Source: Alkalitalea saponilacus (GTDB lineage Bacteria; Bacteroidota; Bacteroidia; Bacteroidales; Marinilabiliaceae). From it: a DNA stretch of 64,000 bases. Of this stretch, positions 19,480 through 28,307 are shown piece after piece. The notes below the pieces were generated by a model. The model made no database searches and was not told the DNA's origin. It saw only the letters and a list, made by a program, of their open reading frames with translations. Positions within the stretch are counted from its first letter, which is position 1. Each line of letters begins with the position of its first letter. The stretch lies in the NCBI RefSeq assembly GCF_900168165.1, contig NZ_FUYV01000012.1:78450-142449 (forward strand). Direction: 5' to 3'. The position numbers and the translations under genes are program-made.

Positions 19480-20187
19480 ATGGAAAGATTAAATTCCATA
19501 AAAATTCTACCACAGCCCGATGACACCACATGCGGACCTACCAGTTTGCATGCCGTTTATCGTTTTTTTGGATTAAAGGTGGAGTTAAGTGAGGTCATAG
19601 AAACCGTAACCTCTTTTGAGGAGGGAGGAACTTTGGCTGTCATGTTGGGAATTGATGCGCTTAAACGTGGCTTTGATGCCACCATTTACACATACAATTT
19701 GAAGGTATTTGATCCATCCTGGGCAGAAACTGATAATGAGCAACTCTGTGAGTTGCTTGGGGAGCAACTCCAGTATAAAACAGGAAAAAAATTCTCACAA
19801 GCCACTAAAGCGTATCAAAATTTTTTAAACCTGGGTGGCAAAATCAGTTTCGAAGATCTTAACAAAAAAATTCTAAAGCGATATTTTGAAAAAGATGTAC
19901 CCATTCTTACCGGATTGAGTGCCACATATCTATACAATACAAAAAGGGAATACACCAATCGTAAAAACAGGTCTGTTTTCGACGACCTGAAAGGTGAGCC
20001 CATGGGACATTTTGTTGTTTTATGCGGAATGAGCGGCAATACCGTATATGTGGCCGATCCGTATAAAGAAAATCCTATTTCGGGAAAAAACTATTACGAG
20101 GTGGATACCAACCGTTTGTTAAACTCAGTTTTGTTGGGCATTGTGACCTACGATGCTAATATGTTAGTGATTGTACCCAAAGATTAA
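19480..20187 (+). CDS. C39-like (papain-fold) cysteine peptidase
   Basis: A 235-residue protein with no signal peptide or transporter domain. The active-site Cys18 lies in DDTTCGPTSLHAVYRFFG, the expected His177 in GHFVVLCGM, and Asp193 in VYVADPY, which together make a complete Cys-His-Asp triad. Bacteriocin C39 peptidases cut leader peptides at double-glycine sites; stand-alone relatives are largely uncharacterised. It is the first of four genes in an operon (6, 18 and 2 nt gaps) with two ligases and an amidohydrolase. It may therefore process or transfer a peptide product, but no precursor gene was recognised. Confidence 0.82.
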   Translation: MERLNSIKILPQPDDTTCGPTSLHAVYRFFGLKVELSEVIETVTSFEEGGTLAVMLGIDALKRGFDATIYTYNLKVFDPSWAETDNEQLCELLGEQLQYKTGKKFSQATKAYQNFLNLGGKISFEDLNKKILKRYFEKDVPILTGLSATYLYNTKREYTNRKNRSVFDDLKGEPMGHFVVLCGMSGNTVYVADPYKENPISGKNYYEVDTNRLLNSVLLGIVTYDANMLVIVPKD

Positions 20188-20193
20188 TTATTA

Positions 20194-21645
20194 ATGAGAA
20201 AAATCATCGTAATCAATAACCCACAAAAGTGGGTTATTGATATCCCCGGGGTGGAAGTCATCGCACCCCGCACTTACCTGGAAGATGAAAACTATGCGAA
20301 GCTAAAAGGCGCCAGGGTTTTCAACCTTTGCTACGATTATGCCTATCAAACCCGGGGGTATTATGTGAGTTTACTGGCCGAAGCGCGAGGTCAAAAGGTG
20401 ATTCCATCGGTAAAAAAAATCCTCGACCTGAAATCTCAGGCCATTGTAAAACTATTATCTGATGTTCAGGATGCTTTGATTCAAAAAACACTGCGCCACA
20501 TTCGCTCAAAGGAGTTTGTTCTGAGTGTTTATTTTGGCCGCAACGTTTCCTCCCAATATGATAAACTGGCCAAAGAACTATATAAGCTCTTTCAGGTTCC
20601 TTTTTTGAGAGCCAGGTTTACGTTCGACGGCAAAAAGTGGGAGATTCAATCGGTTAGGACCATTCCTTTTAAGGAGATACCTGAGCACCATCTGGATTAT
20701 ATGGATCGATATGCCAAAGAGTATTTTAGTCAGAAAAGGTACGATCAGGCAAGAACGGGGAAATATAAATATGATTTGGCTATTTTGGTGAATCCTGATG
20801 AGAAATCACCGCCATCCAACAAAAAGGCCATTAGTCTTTTTGTGGAAGCCGCCGAAAAGGCCGGCTGTTATGTTGAGTTGATATCGAAAGATGATTTTCA
20901 CCGGATAGGGGAGTTTGATGCTTTATTCATCAGGGAAACCACATCGGTAAACCATCATACCTATAAAATAGCTCGTAGAGCGCAGAGCGAGGGGCTGGCG
21001 GTGATTGACTCTCCTGAGTCAATCCTGAAATGTGCCAACAAGGTTTATCTGGCCGAAATTCTACAACTGGCTCGAATTCATACTCCCAAAACAATCATCA
21101 TTCATACTGAAAACGTGAAAGGGGTTGAACATCAACTTGGGTTTCCCTGCGTGTTGAAGTTGCCTGATTCATCTTTTTCGCAAGGAGTGGTTAAGGTTGA
21201 AACCCCTGAGCAGATGAGGGAGAAGGTGAAGGAGATGATGAAGGTTTCTGATTTATTGATTGCTCAGGAGTTTTTGCCAACGGATTACGACTGGCGCGTG
21301 GGAGTTCTGAATAACCAGGTGATCTTTGTTTGCCGTTATTATATGGCACGCAATCATTGGCAGATTTACAACTGGCAATCGGATAAAAAACGTGAAGTTA
21401 GCGGAGGTTTTGATATTCTTGAGCCGGATGATGCGCCTTCATCGGTTAAAGCGACAGCACTTAAAGCCACGCGATTAATTGGCAACGGATTGTATGGGGT
21501 TGATATTAAAGAGGTGAAAGGAAAGGCCTTTGTGATTGAAATCAATGATAATCCAAACATCGATGCCGGAGTTGAAGACTTGTTACTAAAGGAAAAACTG
21601 TACCAGATGGTGATAGAGCATTTGATAAATTCCATTGAAGAATAA
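20194..21645 (+). CDS. RimK-like ATP-grasp ligase with N-terminal RLAN domain
   Basis: A 483-residue carboxylate-amine ligase. Residues ~1-150 resemble the RLAN (RimK-like ATP-grasp N-terminal) domain, with RKIIVINNPQKW and RVFNLCYDYAYQTRGYYVSLLAEARGQKV. A linker and pre-ATP-grasp domain follow, then the ATP-grasp region from about 270: CANKVYLAEILQLARIHTPKT, PCVLKLPDSSFSQGVVKV, AQEFLPTDYDWRVGVL and metal-binding EINDNPN at 449-455. RimK adds glutamates to ribosomal protein S6, and relatives make peptide bonds in small molecules. The acceptor here is unknown. It is the second gene of the amidoligase operon. Confidence 0.85.
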   Translation: MRKIIVINNPQKWVIDIPGVEVIAPRTYLEDENYAKLKGARVFNLCYDYAYQTRGYYVSLLAEARGQKVIPSVKKILDLKSQAIVKLLSDVQDALIQKTLRHIRSKEFVLSVYFGRNVSSQYDKLAKELYKLFQVPFLRARFTFDGKKWEIQSVRTIPFKEIPEHHLDYMDRYAKEYFSQKRYDQARTGKYKYDLAILVNPDEKSPPSNKKAISLFVEAAEKAGCYVELISKDDFHRIGEFDALFIRETTSVNHHTYKIARRAQSEGLAVIDSPESILKCANKVYLAEILQLARIHTPKTIIIHTENVKGVEHQLGFPCVLKLPDSSFSQGVVKVETPEQMREKVKEMMKVSDLLIAQEFLPTDYDWRVGVLNNQVIFVCRYYMARNHWQIYNWQSDKKREVSGGFDILEPDDAPSSVKATALKATRLIGNGLYGVDIKEVKGKAFVIEINDNPNIDAGVEDLLLKEKLYQMVIEHLINSIEE

Positions 21646-21663
21646 TTTCACCCCTCTTAATTT

Positions 21664-22899
21664 ATGGCTGAAACTAATAAATACAATCTTTTCGATGTTT
21701 TTGGCGTGGAGCTGGAGTATATGATTGTTGATAAATCCTCTCTGAATGTAAAACCTTTGTGCGATGTGCTAATGAAGGAGGTGACCGGTGCTTTTTTGTC
21801 TGATTTTGAGAACGGGGCAATTGCATGGTCAAATGAATTGGTGAATCACGTGGTGGAACTAAAAACCAACGGACCTGCATCAGAACTGTGTGGGTTGTCC
21901 GACCTGTTTCATCAAAACATAAAAAAAATCAATTCCTTACTCGAAAAGCACGATGCTATTTTAATGCCTGGGGGCTCACATCCTTGGATGAATCCCTTTG
22001 AGGAGACTAGGTTGTGGGAGCACGATTATAACGCGATTTACGCGTTATATAACCGCATTTTCGATTGCCGTGGGCATGGATGGAGTAATCTTCAAAGTAC
22101 TCACATCAATTTGCCATTTAACGGCAATGACGAATTTGCGAGGCTTCATGCGGCAATTCGGGTTGTTTTACCGCTGATTCCTGCTCTGTGTGCAAGTTCA
22201 CCGATAATGGACGGTAAATTCACCGGTTTTTCTGATGGCCGCCTTGAAGCCTATCGCCATAATCAAGTCAAAATACCCGTCATTGCAGGAAAAATAATTC
22301 CCGAGCAGGCATTTTCTGAGGCAGACTATTATAAGAAGATCTTCAATCCCATAAAAGCAGCCATAAAACCTTTTGATGATGAAGGAATTCTTGAACATCA
22401 TTTTCTTAATTCTCGCGGGGCAATCGCCCGGTTTGATCGCGGTGCCATTGAAATCAGGTTGATAGATATTCAGGAATGTCCAAAAGCCGACCTCGCCTTT
22501 GTGGAATTGATTGTTGCTGTGTTAAGGCTTTTGGTAAATGAAGTTTTTGAACCTTTAGAGGTTCAAAAATCGTGGAAAGAAGATGTGTTGGCTGAGATGC
22601 TTATCTCTGCCATTAAAAAGGGAGAAAAATCGCTTATCGATAATAAGGAATACTTGCAGTTATATGGCATCAGCGAAAAAATCAGCGTGCCGGCAGGCGA
22701 TGTATGGAAACATCTGTTCAACATCTCAAAAAGCAATTTATCAACCGAAGCCATAGATGTTTTAACGGATATTTTACACCATGGAACACTTAGCAGTCGC
22801 ATATTACGAGCTGTAAATGATGATTATTCTCCCGATAATTTGCAGATAATTTATGCCAAACTGACTGATTGTTTAATTAAAAATCAACTGTTTACCTAA
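21664..22899 (+). CDS. GCS2-family glutamate-cysteine ligase-like enzyme
   Basis: A 411-residue enzyme of the carboxylate-amine ligase (GCS2, YbdK-like) family. Metal/ATP residues lie in FGVELEYMIVD near the N-terminus. MPGGSHPWMNP, HGWSNLQSTHINLPFNG and the late NSRGAIARFDRGAIEIRLIDIQECPKADLA are family landmarks. Members couple the Glu gamma-carboxylate, or another carboxylate, to an amine with ATP. Adjacency to the RLAN ATP-grasp ligase suggests a two-step ligation comparable in logic to glutathione synthesis (GshA then GshB). The substrate is inferred only; this need not be glutathione. Confidence 0.85.
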   Translation: MAETNKYNLFDVFGVELEYMIVDKSSLNVKPLCDVLMKEVTGAFLSDFENGAIAWSNELVNHVVELKTNGPASELCGLSDLFHQNIKKINSLLEKHDAILMPGGSHPWMNPFEETRLWEHDYNAIYALYNRIFDCRGHGWSNLQSTHINLPFNGNDEFARLHAAIRVVLPLIPALCASSPIMDGKFTGFSDGRLEAYRHNQVKIPVIAGKIIPEQAFSEADYYKKIFNPIKAAIKPFDDEGILEHHFLNSRGAIARFDRGAIEIRLIDIQECPKADLAFVELIVAVLRLLVNEVFEPLEVQKSWKEDVLAEMLISAIKKGEKSLIDNKEYLQLYGISEKISVPAGDVWKHLFNISKSNLSTEAIDVLTDILHHGTLSSRILRAVNDDYSPDNLQIIYAKLTDCLIKNQLFT

Positions 22900-22901
22900 T
22901 T

Positions 22902-23582
22902 ATGAAGCTGTTTCTTTCCTGCGAACATGGTGGAAATGTGGTTCCGCCATCCTACCAATCCATATTTTCTGATGCAGAGAAGGTTCTCAATAGTCATCGG
23001 GGTTGGGATATTGGTGCTTTGGAATTGTTTAATGTGCTTCGCCAATGCGAAGCACATTTTAGCGACTATTCGGTGGTGACAAGATTGTTGGTGGATTTAA
23101 ACCGCTCATTGCATCGAAAAACTCTTTTTTCGGAATTTACCCGACATCTCAACAACAGAGAGATGGGACTAATTTTGACCGAGTTTTATCATCCGTTCAG
23201 GAACCGGTTCTTTAATTCAGTAAGTGAAGTGACAGCAAAAGGAGAAGATGTTTTTCATATTTCTGTACATTCATTCACACCAGAACTTAACGGAGAAGTG
23301 CGCAATGCTGATATCGGGTTGCTTTACAACCCCTCACATGCCAACGAAAAAGAGATAGCCGGACAATGGAAATTAATGTTGAAGAAGTATTTGCCTCATT
23401 TCAAAATACGTTTTAACTATCCGTACCTAGGAAAGACCGATGGCCATGTGGCACCATTAAGAATCGCCTTTGGCAACCGATATAACGGCATTGAGTTTGA
23501 ATTGAATAACAAACATGCCGGGGAAACTGAAGTGATGAACGGCATACGCAAATCATTGGTTGAATTGTTGGGTGTATTTTAG
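22902..23582 (+). CDS. N-formylglutamate amidohydrolase family protein
   Basis: A 226-residue zinc-dependent amidohydrolase. SCEHGGNVVP is the N-terminal metal motif, with HRGWDIGALELF, TRLLVDLNRSLHR, FHISVHSFTPELNG and the late YLGKTDGHVAPLR/GIEFELNNKHA. Classical members release formate from N-formylglutamate in histidine degradation, but no hut gene is near. In amidoligase operons such enzymes are thought to hydrolyse or trim an amide product. It starts 2 nt after the GCS2 stop, so it is translationally coupled. Confidence 0.86.
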   Translation: MKLFLSCEHGGNVVPPSYQSIFSDAEKVLNSHRGWDIGALELFNVLRQCEAHFSDYSVVTRLLVDLNRSLHRKTLFSEFTRHLNNREMGLILTEFYHPFRNRFFNSVSEVTAKGEDVFHISVHSFTPELNGEVRNADIGLLYNPSHANEKEIAGQWKLMLKKYLPHFKIRFNYPYLGKTDGHVAPLRIAFGNRYNGIEFELNNKHAGETEVMNGIRKSLVELLGVF

Positions 23583-23694
23583 TAGGGTCCTCATTCAAGT
23601 TTTCATCCCACAAAGCCACGTTTTAAAAACAATCTTTGTGAACTTCATGTCTTGGCGGGAAATAACTACAAATATCTATATCCAAAATCTCTGT

Positions 23695-23702
23695 TATCTT
23701 TG
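23695..23702 (+). promoter_or_regulatory. -7 element of the YhcC-family gene
   Basis: An exact TATCTTTG followed by CA, 18 nt before the ATG. The same TATCTTTGCA string lies upstream of ygiQ (27398-27405). Confidence 0.4.
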
Positions 23703-23719
23703 CATAAAAATATTAGAAT

Positions 23720-24655
23720 ATGAGTTATGCCTGGGGACATACCAGAAGGTACAATGATTTTGGAACATACATCAGGAAGAAATTCAACGGAAGGGTTCAG
23801 AAAATATCCATACATGCCGGTTTTACATGTCCCAATAGGGATGGGAGTAAAGGTATAGGAGGTTGTACCTTTTGTAACAACGAGACATTTAAACCATCTT
23901 ATTGTCAGTCTTCTATGTCTATTTTTGATCAGGTTGAAAAGGGCATAAAGTTTTTTTCTCAACGCTATCCCGCTACCAGATTTCTTGCCTATTTTCAGGC
24001 TTATACCAACACTTACGGAGAGCTGAATGATTTAATAAATACATACGAACAAGCTTTAAGTCATCCAGATGTTACAGGCCTGATCATCGGTACGCGTCCG
24101 GATTGTCTGCCTGATGGACTTATTCACTATCTTTCAGATTTAAGTAAGAGGTCATATGTGGTTGTAGAATTGGGAGTTGAATCCACCAGTGATTTAACAC
24201 TTCAAAACATCAATAGAGGGCACGATTACCAATCGACCATAGATGCTGTGCATAAATTGGTTGATGTAGGTATTCCGGTTGGTGCTCATTTGATTTTAGG
24301 ATTACCCGGAGAGTCGAGGGAGATGATGCTTAAGCATGCTGAATCGGTTTCAAAACTTCCGGTTACTTACTTAAAAATACATCAATTGCAATATGTTAAG
24401 GGTTCACACCTTGGACAATTATATTTTTCAAAACCAGAAAACTTTAAAGTATTTGAATTGAATGAATACATTGAGTTAGTGGTAGATTTTTTGGAGTTGG
24501 TTCGTCCCGATATCGTGGTAGAGAGATTTGCCAGCCAGGCACCTCATGAGTTACTATTGGCTCCAAGATGGGGCCTAAAAAACTTTGAAATTGTACATAA
24601 AGTAGAGCAACGAATGGAAGAGAGAGAAACCTGGCAAGGGCGTCTCTATCGTTGA
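23720..24655 (+). CDS. TIGR01212/YhcC family radical SAM protein
   Basis: 311 residues. The cluster-binding cysteines are Cys37, Cys49 and Cys52 (FTCPNRDG ... GGCTFCNN), the unusual wide-spaced set of the YhcC/Elp3-like family. Other landmarks are YFQAYTNTYG, LIIGTRPDCLPDGLI, VVVELGVESTSDLTLQNINRGHDY and GAHLILGLPGESREMM. It is SAM-dependent; the substrate is not firmly established, and a tRNA-related role has been considered because of the Elp3-like architecture. It overlaps the convergent DUF4197 gene by 10 nt. Confidence 0.92.
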   Translation: MSYAWGHTRRYNDFGTYIRKKFNGRVQKISIHAGFTCPNRDGSKGIGGCTFCNNETFKPSYCQSSMSIFDQVEKGIKFFSQRYPATRFLAYFQAYTNTYGELNDLINTYEQALSHPDVTGLIIGTRPDCLPDGLIHYLSDLSKRSYVVVELGVESTSDLTLQNINRGHDYQSTIDAVHKLVDVGIPVGAHLILGLPGESREMMLKHAESVSKLPVTYLKIHQLQYVKGSHLGQLYFSKPENFKVFELNEYIELVVDFLELVRPDIVVERFASQAPHELLLAPRWGLKNFEIVHKVEQRMEERETWQGRLYR

Positions 24656-25404
24656 GCTTCGCTTGATCCAAACACCCTTTCCAACAAGGCTGTAACCCTT
24701 GCTGCAGGATTGGTTCTTATTTTGGCTTCCTCTTCAGCCAGTTTCAAAAACAGACCGTCCAGAGCCTGATGTGTCAGGTATTCATCCAGTTCAATCTCAA
24801 CGGTGTTAAATCCGGCAATTTGTCCCGCCAACGATCCTGCCAGCCTGTTCCATTGGCCGGTAAGGTTTTGCCACGAATCGTTGGTAGAAATTCCAGTTAC
24901 AAGGTTTTGATTCAGGGAACTTTCTATTTTAGGCTGGTATAGTTTAAAAAGTTCATTATAAGTATGATTTCTCAAATACTGGGTTGCTGCATTATCGCCG
25001 TCTCTTAAGACGGTGAATGCATCCTGTATGGTCATTTTGGTTACTGCATTTACAAAAATGGGCGTAGCCTCCTTTGCAGCATGCTCTGCCGAACGGTTGA
25101 TTCTCAATATAACATCTTCCAAAAGTTTTTCTCCTCCGGGGATGCGGTTCAGGTTATCTGTAATGACGGCAGCTTCCGGGGGAAGTAATATTTTGACCAA
25201 TTCATCACCATAGTAACCATTCATACGCGAGAGTCCGCTGGCAGCAGAGTCCGTTCCAATTTTCAGTGCTTCTCTGAGTCCGTTGGCCACCTCAGTTTGA
25301 GTCAGCGGGCGGTCGCCTTCAATGGTCTGAACAATTTGAGTGAGCTCTGCACAACCAGCAGTAATAAAAATTGATAAGGCAATGTATTTAAATAATTTAT
25401 TCAT
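24646..25404 (-). CDS. DUF4197 domain lipoprotein
   Basis: 252 residues with a lipoprotein signal (YIALSIFITAGC, Cys18 predicted to be lipidated). The rest matches DUF4197: LTQTEVANGLREALKIGTDSAASGLSRMNGYYGD, ILLPPEAAVI, INRSAEHAAKEATPIFVNAVTKMTIQDAFTVL, ATQYLR and the C-terminal ALDGLFLKLAEEEAKIRTNPAARVTALLERVF. It is an envelope protein of unknown function, mostly helical. Confidence 0.9.
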   Translation of the reverse strand: MNKLFKYIALSIFITAGCAELTQIVQTIEGDRPLTQTEVANGLREALKIGTDSAASGLSRMNGYYGDELVKILLPPEAAVITDNLNRIPGGEKLLEDVILRINRSAEHAAKEATPIFVNAVTKMTIQDAFTVLRDGDNAATQYLRNHTYNELFKLYQPKIESSLNQNLVTGISTNDSWQNLTGQWNRLAGSLAGQIAGFNTVEIELDEYLTHQALDGLFLKLAEEEAKIRTNPAARVTALLERVFGSSEAQR

Positions 25405-25472
25405 TTTATTTATATTGATAAGTGAATTCTCCGATAGATTAAATAGTAATTGTGATAATTCTATAAATATAC

Positions 25473-27371
25473 CTATATTCTCTTCTTAAATTGCTTTTTA
25501 GTTCCTCTTATTCCGTCTTTAAAATAAAGAGAGTTTGGTTTTTCTCCAATTTCCTTATCAAACAATAACTTCTCCATTTTCGTCAGGTTATTTTTTCTCA
25601 GCAGTGCAGTGATTTTTTTTCGGAATTCAGGTTTATACCAAAAAAAGAACATTCGTTGGTTTTCCTTTTCGTCTCTGGTTTTTGCAGTAAAAACCGGTTT
25701 CATTGTGTAGGGGTTTATGCCCGAATAATAGATGACTGTTGCCAGTGTCATGGGAGTTGGAGTAAAATCCTGCACCTGTTCCAGATTAAAATTTAAAGCT
25801 TTAGTTTCCACTGCAAGCTCAGCCATTGAACTTTCCGTTGAGCCGGGATGGCTGGAGATGAAATATGGAATCAACTGCTGATTTAGGTCTTTGGACTTGT
25901 TGATGGCATTAAACTGCCTGTTGAACTCCTTAAACAGGGTGAACGAAGGCTTTCTCATTAATTTTAATACCTGGTCGGAGGTGTGTTCCGGGGCTACTTT
26001 TAACCGGCCTGATACATGTTTTGTAATCAGCTCCTGTATGTAATTCTGATGCGATTGTCTCTCATTTTCATTAGCCTTGGGATTCAAAAACATATCATAT
26101 CTGACACCGCTGCCAATAAAAGTCTTTTTAATTCCCTCTATTTTATCAGCTTTTTGGTAAATGGAGACGAGTGGATTGTGGTTGGTGTTCAGGTTGGTGC
26201 AAATATTTGGAAATATGCATGATGGTCGTATGCATTTATTGCAAATGTTTAAATCCTTTCCCGCCATTTTATACATATTGGCACTCGGGCCTCCCAAATC
26301 AGAAATATATCCTTTGAAATCTTCCATTTCAGTTACCTGTTTTACTTCATTCAGGATGGAATTCTCTGAGCGGGAAGAGATAAACTTTCCCTGGTGTGCT
26401 GAAATGGTACAAAAACTACAACCGCCAAAGCACCCACGGTGCATGGTAATGGAGTGCTTAATCATTTCATAGGCCGGAATGGTGCCTTTGCCGTTGTATT
26501 TGGGATGTGGAATTCGTGTAAATGGAAGGTTGAAAACACTATCCATTAAAGCCTGATCCATAGGAGGGTATGTAGGGTTTACAACAACTCTTTCATCTCC
26601 GCATTTTTGATGTATTCGTGCTGCGTTAAGTTTGTTGGATTCCTGTTCAATGTGTCTGAAATTCTCAGCATATTTTGATTTATTGGCCAGGCACTCTTCA
26701 TGTGAATGAAGCTCTGTATCGCTCCACTTTTTAACGGTTGGAAGATTTTCATCTACAGCCTGTAAAAACGCCGTTTGAGGAACTGTTTTTAAACTTGAAA
26801 ACGGGACACCTTTAAGCAAAAGCCGGACGATTTCCCCCAGAGGTTGTTCACCCATGCCATAAATAAGCAAATCGGCTCGAGTCCATTTAAGAATTCCCGG
26901 ACGAAGTTCATCCTGCCAGTAATCATAGTGTGTAAGCCTACGAAGTGAGGCTTCAATACCACCAAGAATAACGGGCACATCAGGGTACAAATCTTTTAGA
27001 ATGGATGTATATACCTTGGATGGATAGTCGGGTCTGAAACCGGCCTTACCACCCGGTGTGTACGCATCATCAGACCGTCTTCTTCTTCCCGCAGTGTAGT
27101 GATTGACCATGGAATCCATATTCCCGGCTGATACTGCAAAAAACAGTTTTGGGGTACCAAATTTTCTGAAATCGCGAAGATCGTCCTTCCAGTTAGGCTG
27201 GGGAACAATTACCACATTGAGTCCCAGTGATTGAAGATAGCGAGCAATAACAGCATTTGCAAAAGACGGGTGATCAATATAAGCATCTCCTGAAATCAAA
27301 ATAACATCAGGTTGATCCCATCCCAACAACTTCATCTCTTTTACAGATACCGGTATAAATCCCTTAGTCAA
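25473..27371 (-). CDS. YgiQ family radical SAM protein
   Basis: A 632-residue protein. The N-terminal part is cobalamin-binding-like (DVILISGDAYIDHPSFANAVIARYLQSLG). The radical SAM core has the motif CFGGCSFCTISAHQGK, with the second half KVAPEHTSDQVLKLMRKPS and YFISSHPGSTESSMAELA. The C-terminal extension is basic (KKQFKKRI). Length and architecture are those of YgiQ; the reaction is unknown. A -7 element TATCTTTG lies 27 nt upstream. Confidence 0.92.
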   Translation of the reverse strand: MTKGFIPVSVKEMKLLGWDQPDVILISGDAYIDHPSFANAVIARYLQSLGLNVVIVPQPNWKDDLRDFRKFGTPKLFFAVSAGNMDSMVNHYTAGRRRRSDDAYTPGGKAGFRPDYPSKVYTSILKDLYPDVPVILGGIEASLRRLTHYDYWQDELRPGILKWTRADLLIYGMGEQPLGEIVRLLLKGVPFSSLKTVPQTAFLQAVDENLPTVKKWSDTELHSHEECLANKSKYAENFRHIEQESNKLNAARIHQKCGDERVVVNPTYPPMDQALMDSVFNLPFTRIPHPKYNGKGTIPAYEMIKHSITMHRGCFGGCSFCTISAHQGKFISSRSENSILNEVKQVTEMEDFKGYISDLGGPSANMYKMAGKDLNICNKCIRPSCIFPNICTNLNTNHNPLVSIYQKADKIEGIKKTFIGSGVRYDMFLNPKANENERQSHQNYIQELITKHVSGRLKVAPEHTSDQVLKLMRKPSFTLFKEFNRQFNAINKSKDLNQQLIPYFISSHPGSTESSMAELAVETKALNFNLEQVQDFTPTPMTLATVIYYSGINPYTMKPVFTAKTRDEKENQRMFFFWYKPEFRKKITALLRKNNLTKMEKLLFDKEIGEKPNSLYFKDGIRGTKKQFKKRI

Positions 27372-27397
27372 AATAACGTTGTACTTTATTTTTGATG

Positions 27398-27405
27398 CAA
27401 AGATA
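27398..27405 (-). promoter_or_regulatory. -7 element of ygiQ
   Basis: An exact TATCTTTG on the minus strand, followed by CA. Confidence 0.4.
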
Positions 27406-27469
27406 ATTTATTTGTATCAAAGGGGGCATCATATTTCATTAATTAAGTAGTGATTACCAGATAATTTTT

Positions 27470-27552
27470 TATATTTGACACAATAATTCCTAAAGTAAAA
27501 AAATAAAAGTTGTGAACTTTATTTTTTAATTTTAAAACCAATGTTAATTTTG
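27470..27552 (+). promoter_or_regulatory. Two -7 elements upstream of the zapB-like/zapA/rny cluster
   Basis: TATATTTG (27470-27477) and TAATTTTG (27545-27552) are both exact TAnnTTTG. The second lies 21 nt before the ATG. Neither has a clear -33. Confidence 0.4.
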
Positions 27553-27573
27553 TATGTGAATTTAATATAAATC

Positions 27574-27867
27574 ATGGTTAATCCAAATATAGAATTAGTT
27601 GTTAAACTGGAAGAGAAGATTGATCTATTGGTTGATCGGTACAGGGCTCAAAAAGAGGAGAATAGGCTCCTTAGAGACCGTATTTCGGAATTGACAAACC
27701 AATTGGATGAAGCTGGTTCTTCCTACACGGAACTTGAGAGTAGTTTTAATAAGTTGAAGGTCGCTAAGACTTTAGAAGCTTCAAGTGAAGATGTGCGTGA
27801 AACTAAGGTAAAGATTAACCAAATAGTGCGGGAAATTGATAAGTGTATAGCTCTCTTAAATCGTTAA
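27574..27867 (+). CDS. Small coiled-coil protein upstream of zapA (ZapB-like)
   Basis: A 97-residue, almost entirely coiled-coil protein: LVVKLEEKIDLLVDRYRAQKEENRLLRDRISELTNQLDEAG and further heptads. It sits 10 nt before zapA, a placement conserved in Bacteroidota. By size and coiled coil it resembles ZapB, the partner of ZapA at the division ring, but sequence homology to ZapB cannot be claimed from inspection. It is probably co-translated with zapA. Confidence 0.8.
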   Translation: MVNPNIELVVKLEEKIDLLVDRYRAQKEENRLLRDRISELTNQLDEAGSSYTELESSFNKLKVAKTLEASSEDVRETKVKINQIVREIDKCIALLNR

Positions 27868-27877
27868 TAGCTGAAGA

Positions 27878-28168
27878 ATGGACGACAAACTTTCTATACG
27901 TGTGAATGTTGCCGACAGGTATTACCCTTTGCGAGTGGACAGGGAAGATGAGGAACGGATAAGGATGGCTGCCAAGCTAATTAACGATAAGGTTTTACAG
28001 TATAAGCAGCGTTATAATGATAAAGATGTTCAGGATTTTTTAGCCATGGCTGCATTGCAATATGTCATAAAGGCTCTTGAACTTGAAAACAATCATGATG
28101 TAACGCCTGTTATGGAGGCTGTTTCTTTGTTGGATAAAAAAGTTGATCAACTTCTAACGGAGGAATAA
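27878..28168 (+). CDS. zapA: Cell division protein ZapA
   Basis: 96 residues. The N-terminal FtsZ-binding globular part (LSIRVNVADRYYPLRVDREDEERIRMAAKLIN) is followed by a C-terminal coiled coil (VTPVMEAVSLLDKKVDQLL). It stabilises FtsZ bundles at mid-cell. It lies between the coiled-coil partner and a predicted 6S-like RNA followed by rny. Confidence 0.92.
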   Translation: MDDKLSIRVNVADRYYPLRVDREDEERIRMAAKLINDKVLQYKQRYNDKDVQDFLAMAALQYVIKALELENNHDVTPVMEAVSLLDKKVDQLLTEE

Positions 28169-28190
28169 TACTTATATTTTAATTTTAGAG

Positions 28191-28275
28191 ATTACCCGCA
28201 TTTTTTTCCTTAAAACAACAACTGTTAAATAGTTGTTGTTAAGTCTTTTGTGACAGGGAAAAGGATGCGTTTTTT
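28191..28275 (+). ncRNA. Candidate 6S-like small RNA between zapA and rny
   Basis: The 139-nt gap folds into a rod. The outer stem is CGCAT (28197-28201)/ATGCG (28265-28269), then CCTT (28208-28211)/AAGG (28261-28264). The inside holds a perfect 10-bp hairpin, AACAACAACT/AGTTGTTGTT with a 7-nt loop (28214-28240). A large unpaired region follows, and a T-run from 28270 ends the element. A 6S RNA (6S-Flavo type) between zapA and rny is a placement I recall from Bacteroidota. The ends are estimated. A decisive test would be a covariance-model match to RF01685; none was run. Confidence 0.5.
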
Positions 28276-28307
28276 ATATATATAATCAATTTTAAACAGG
28301 TAAAACA

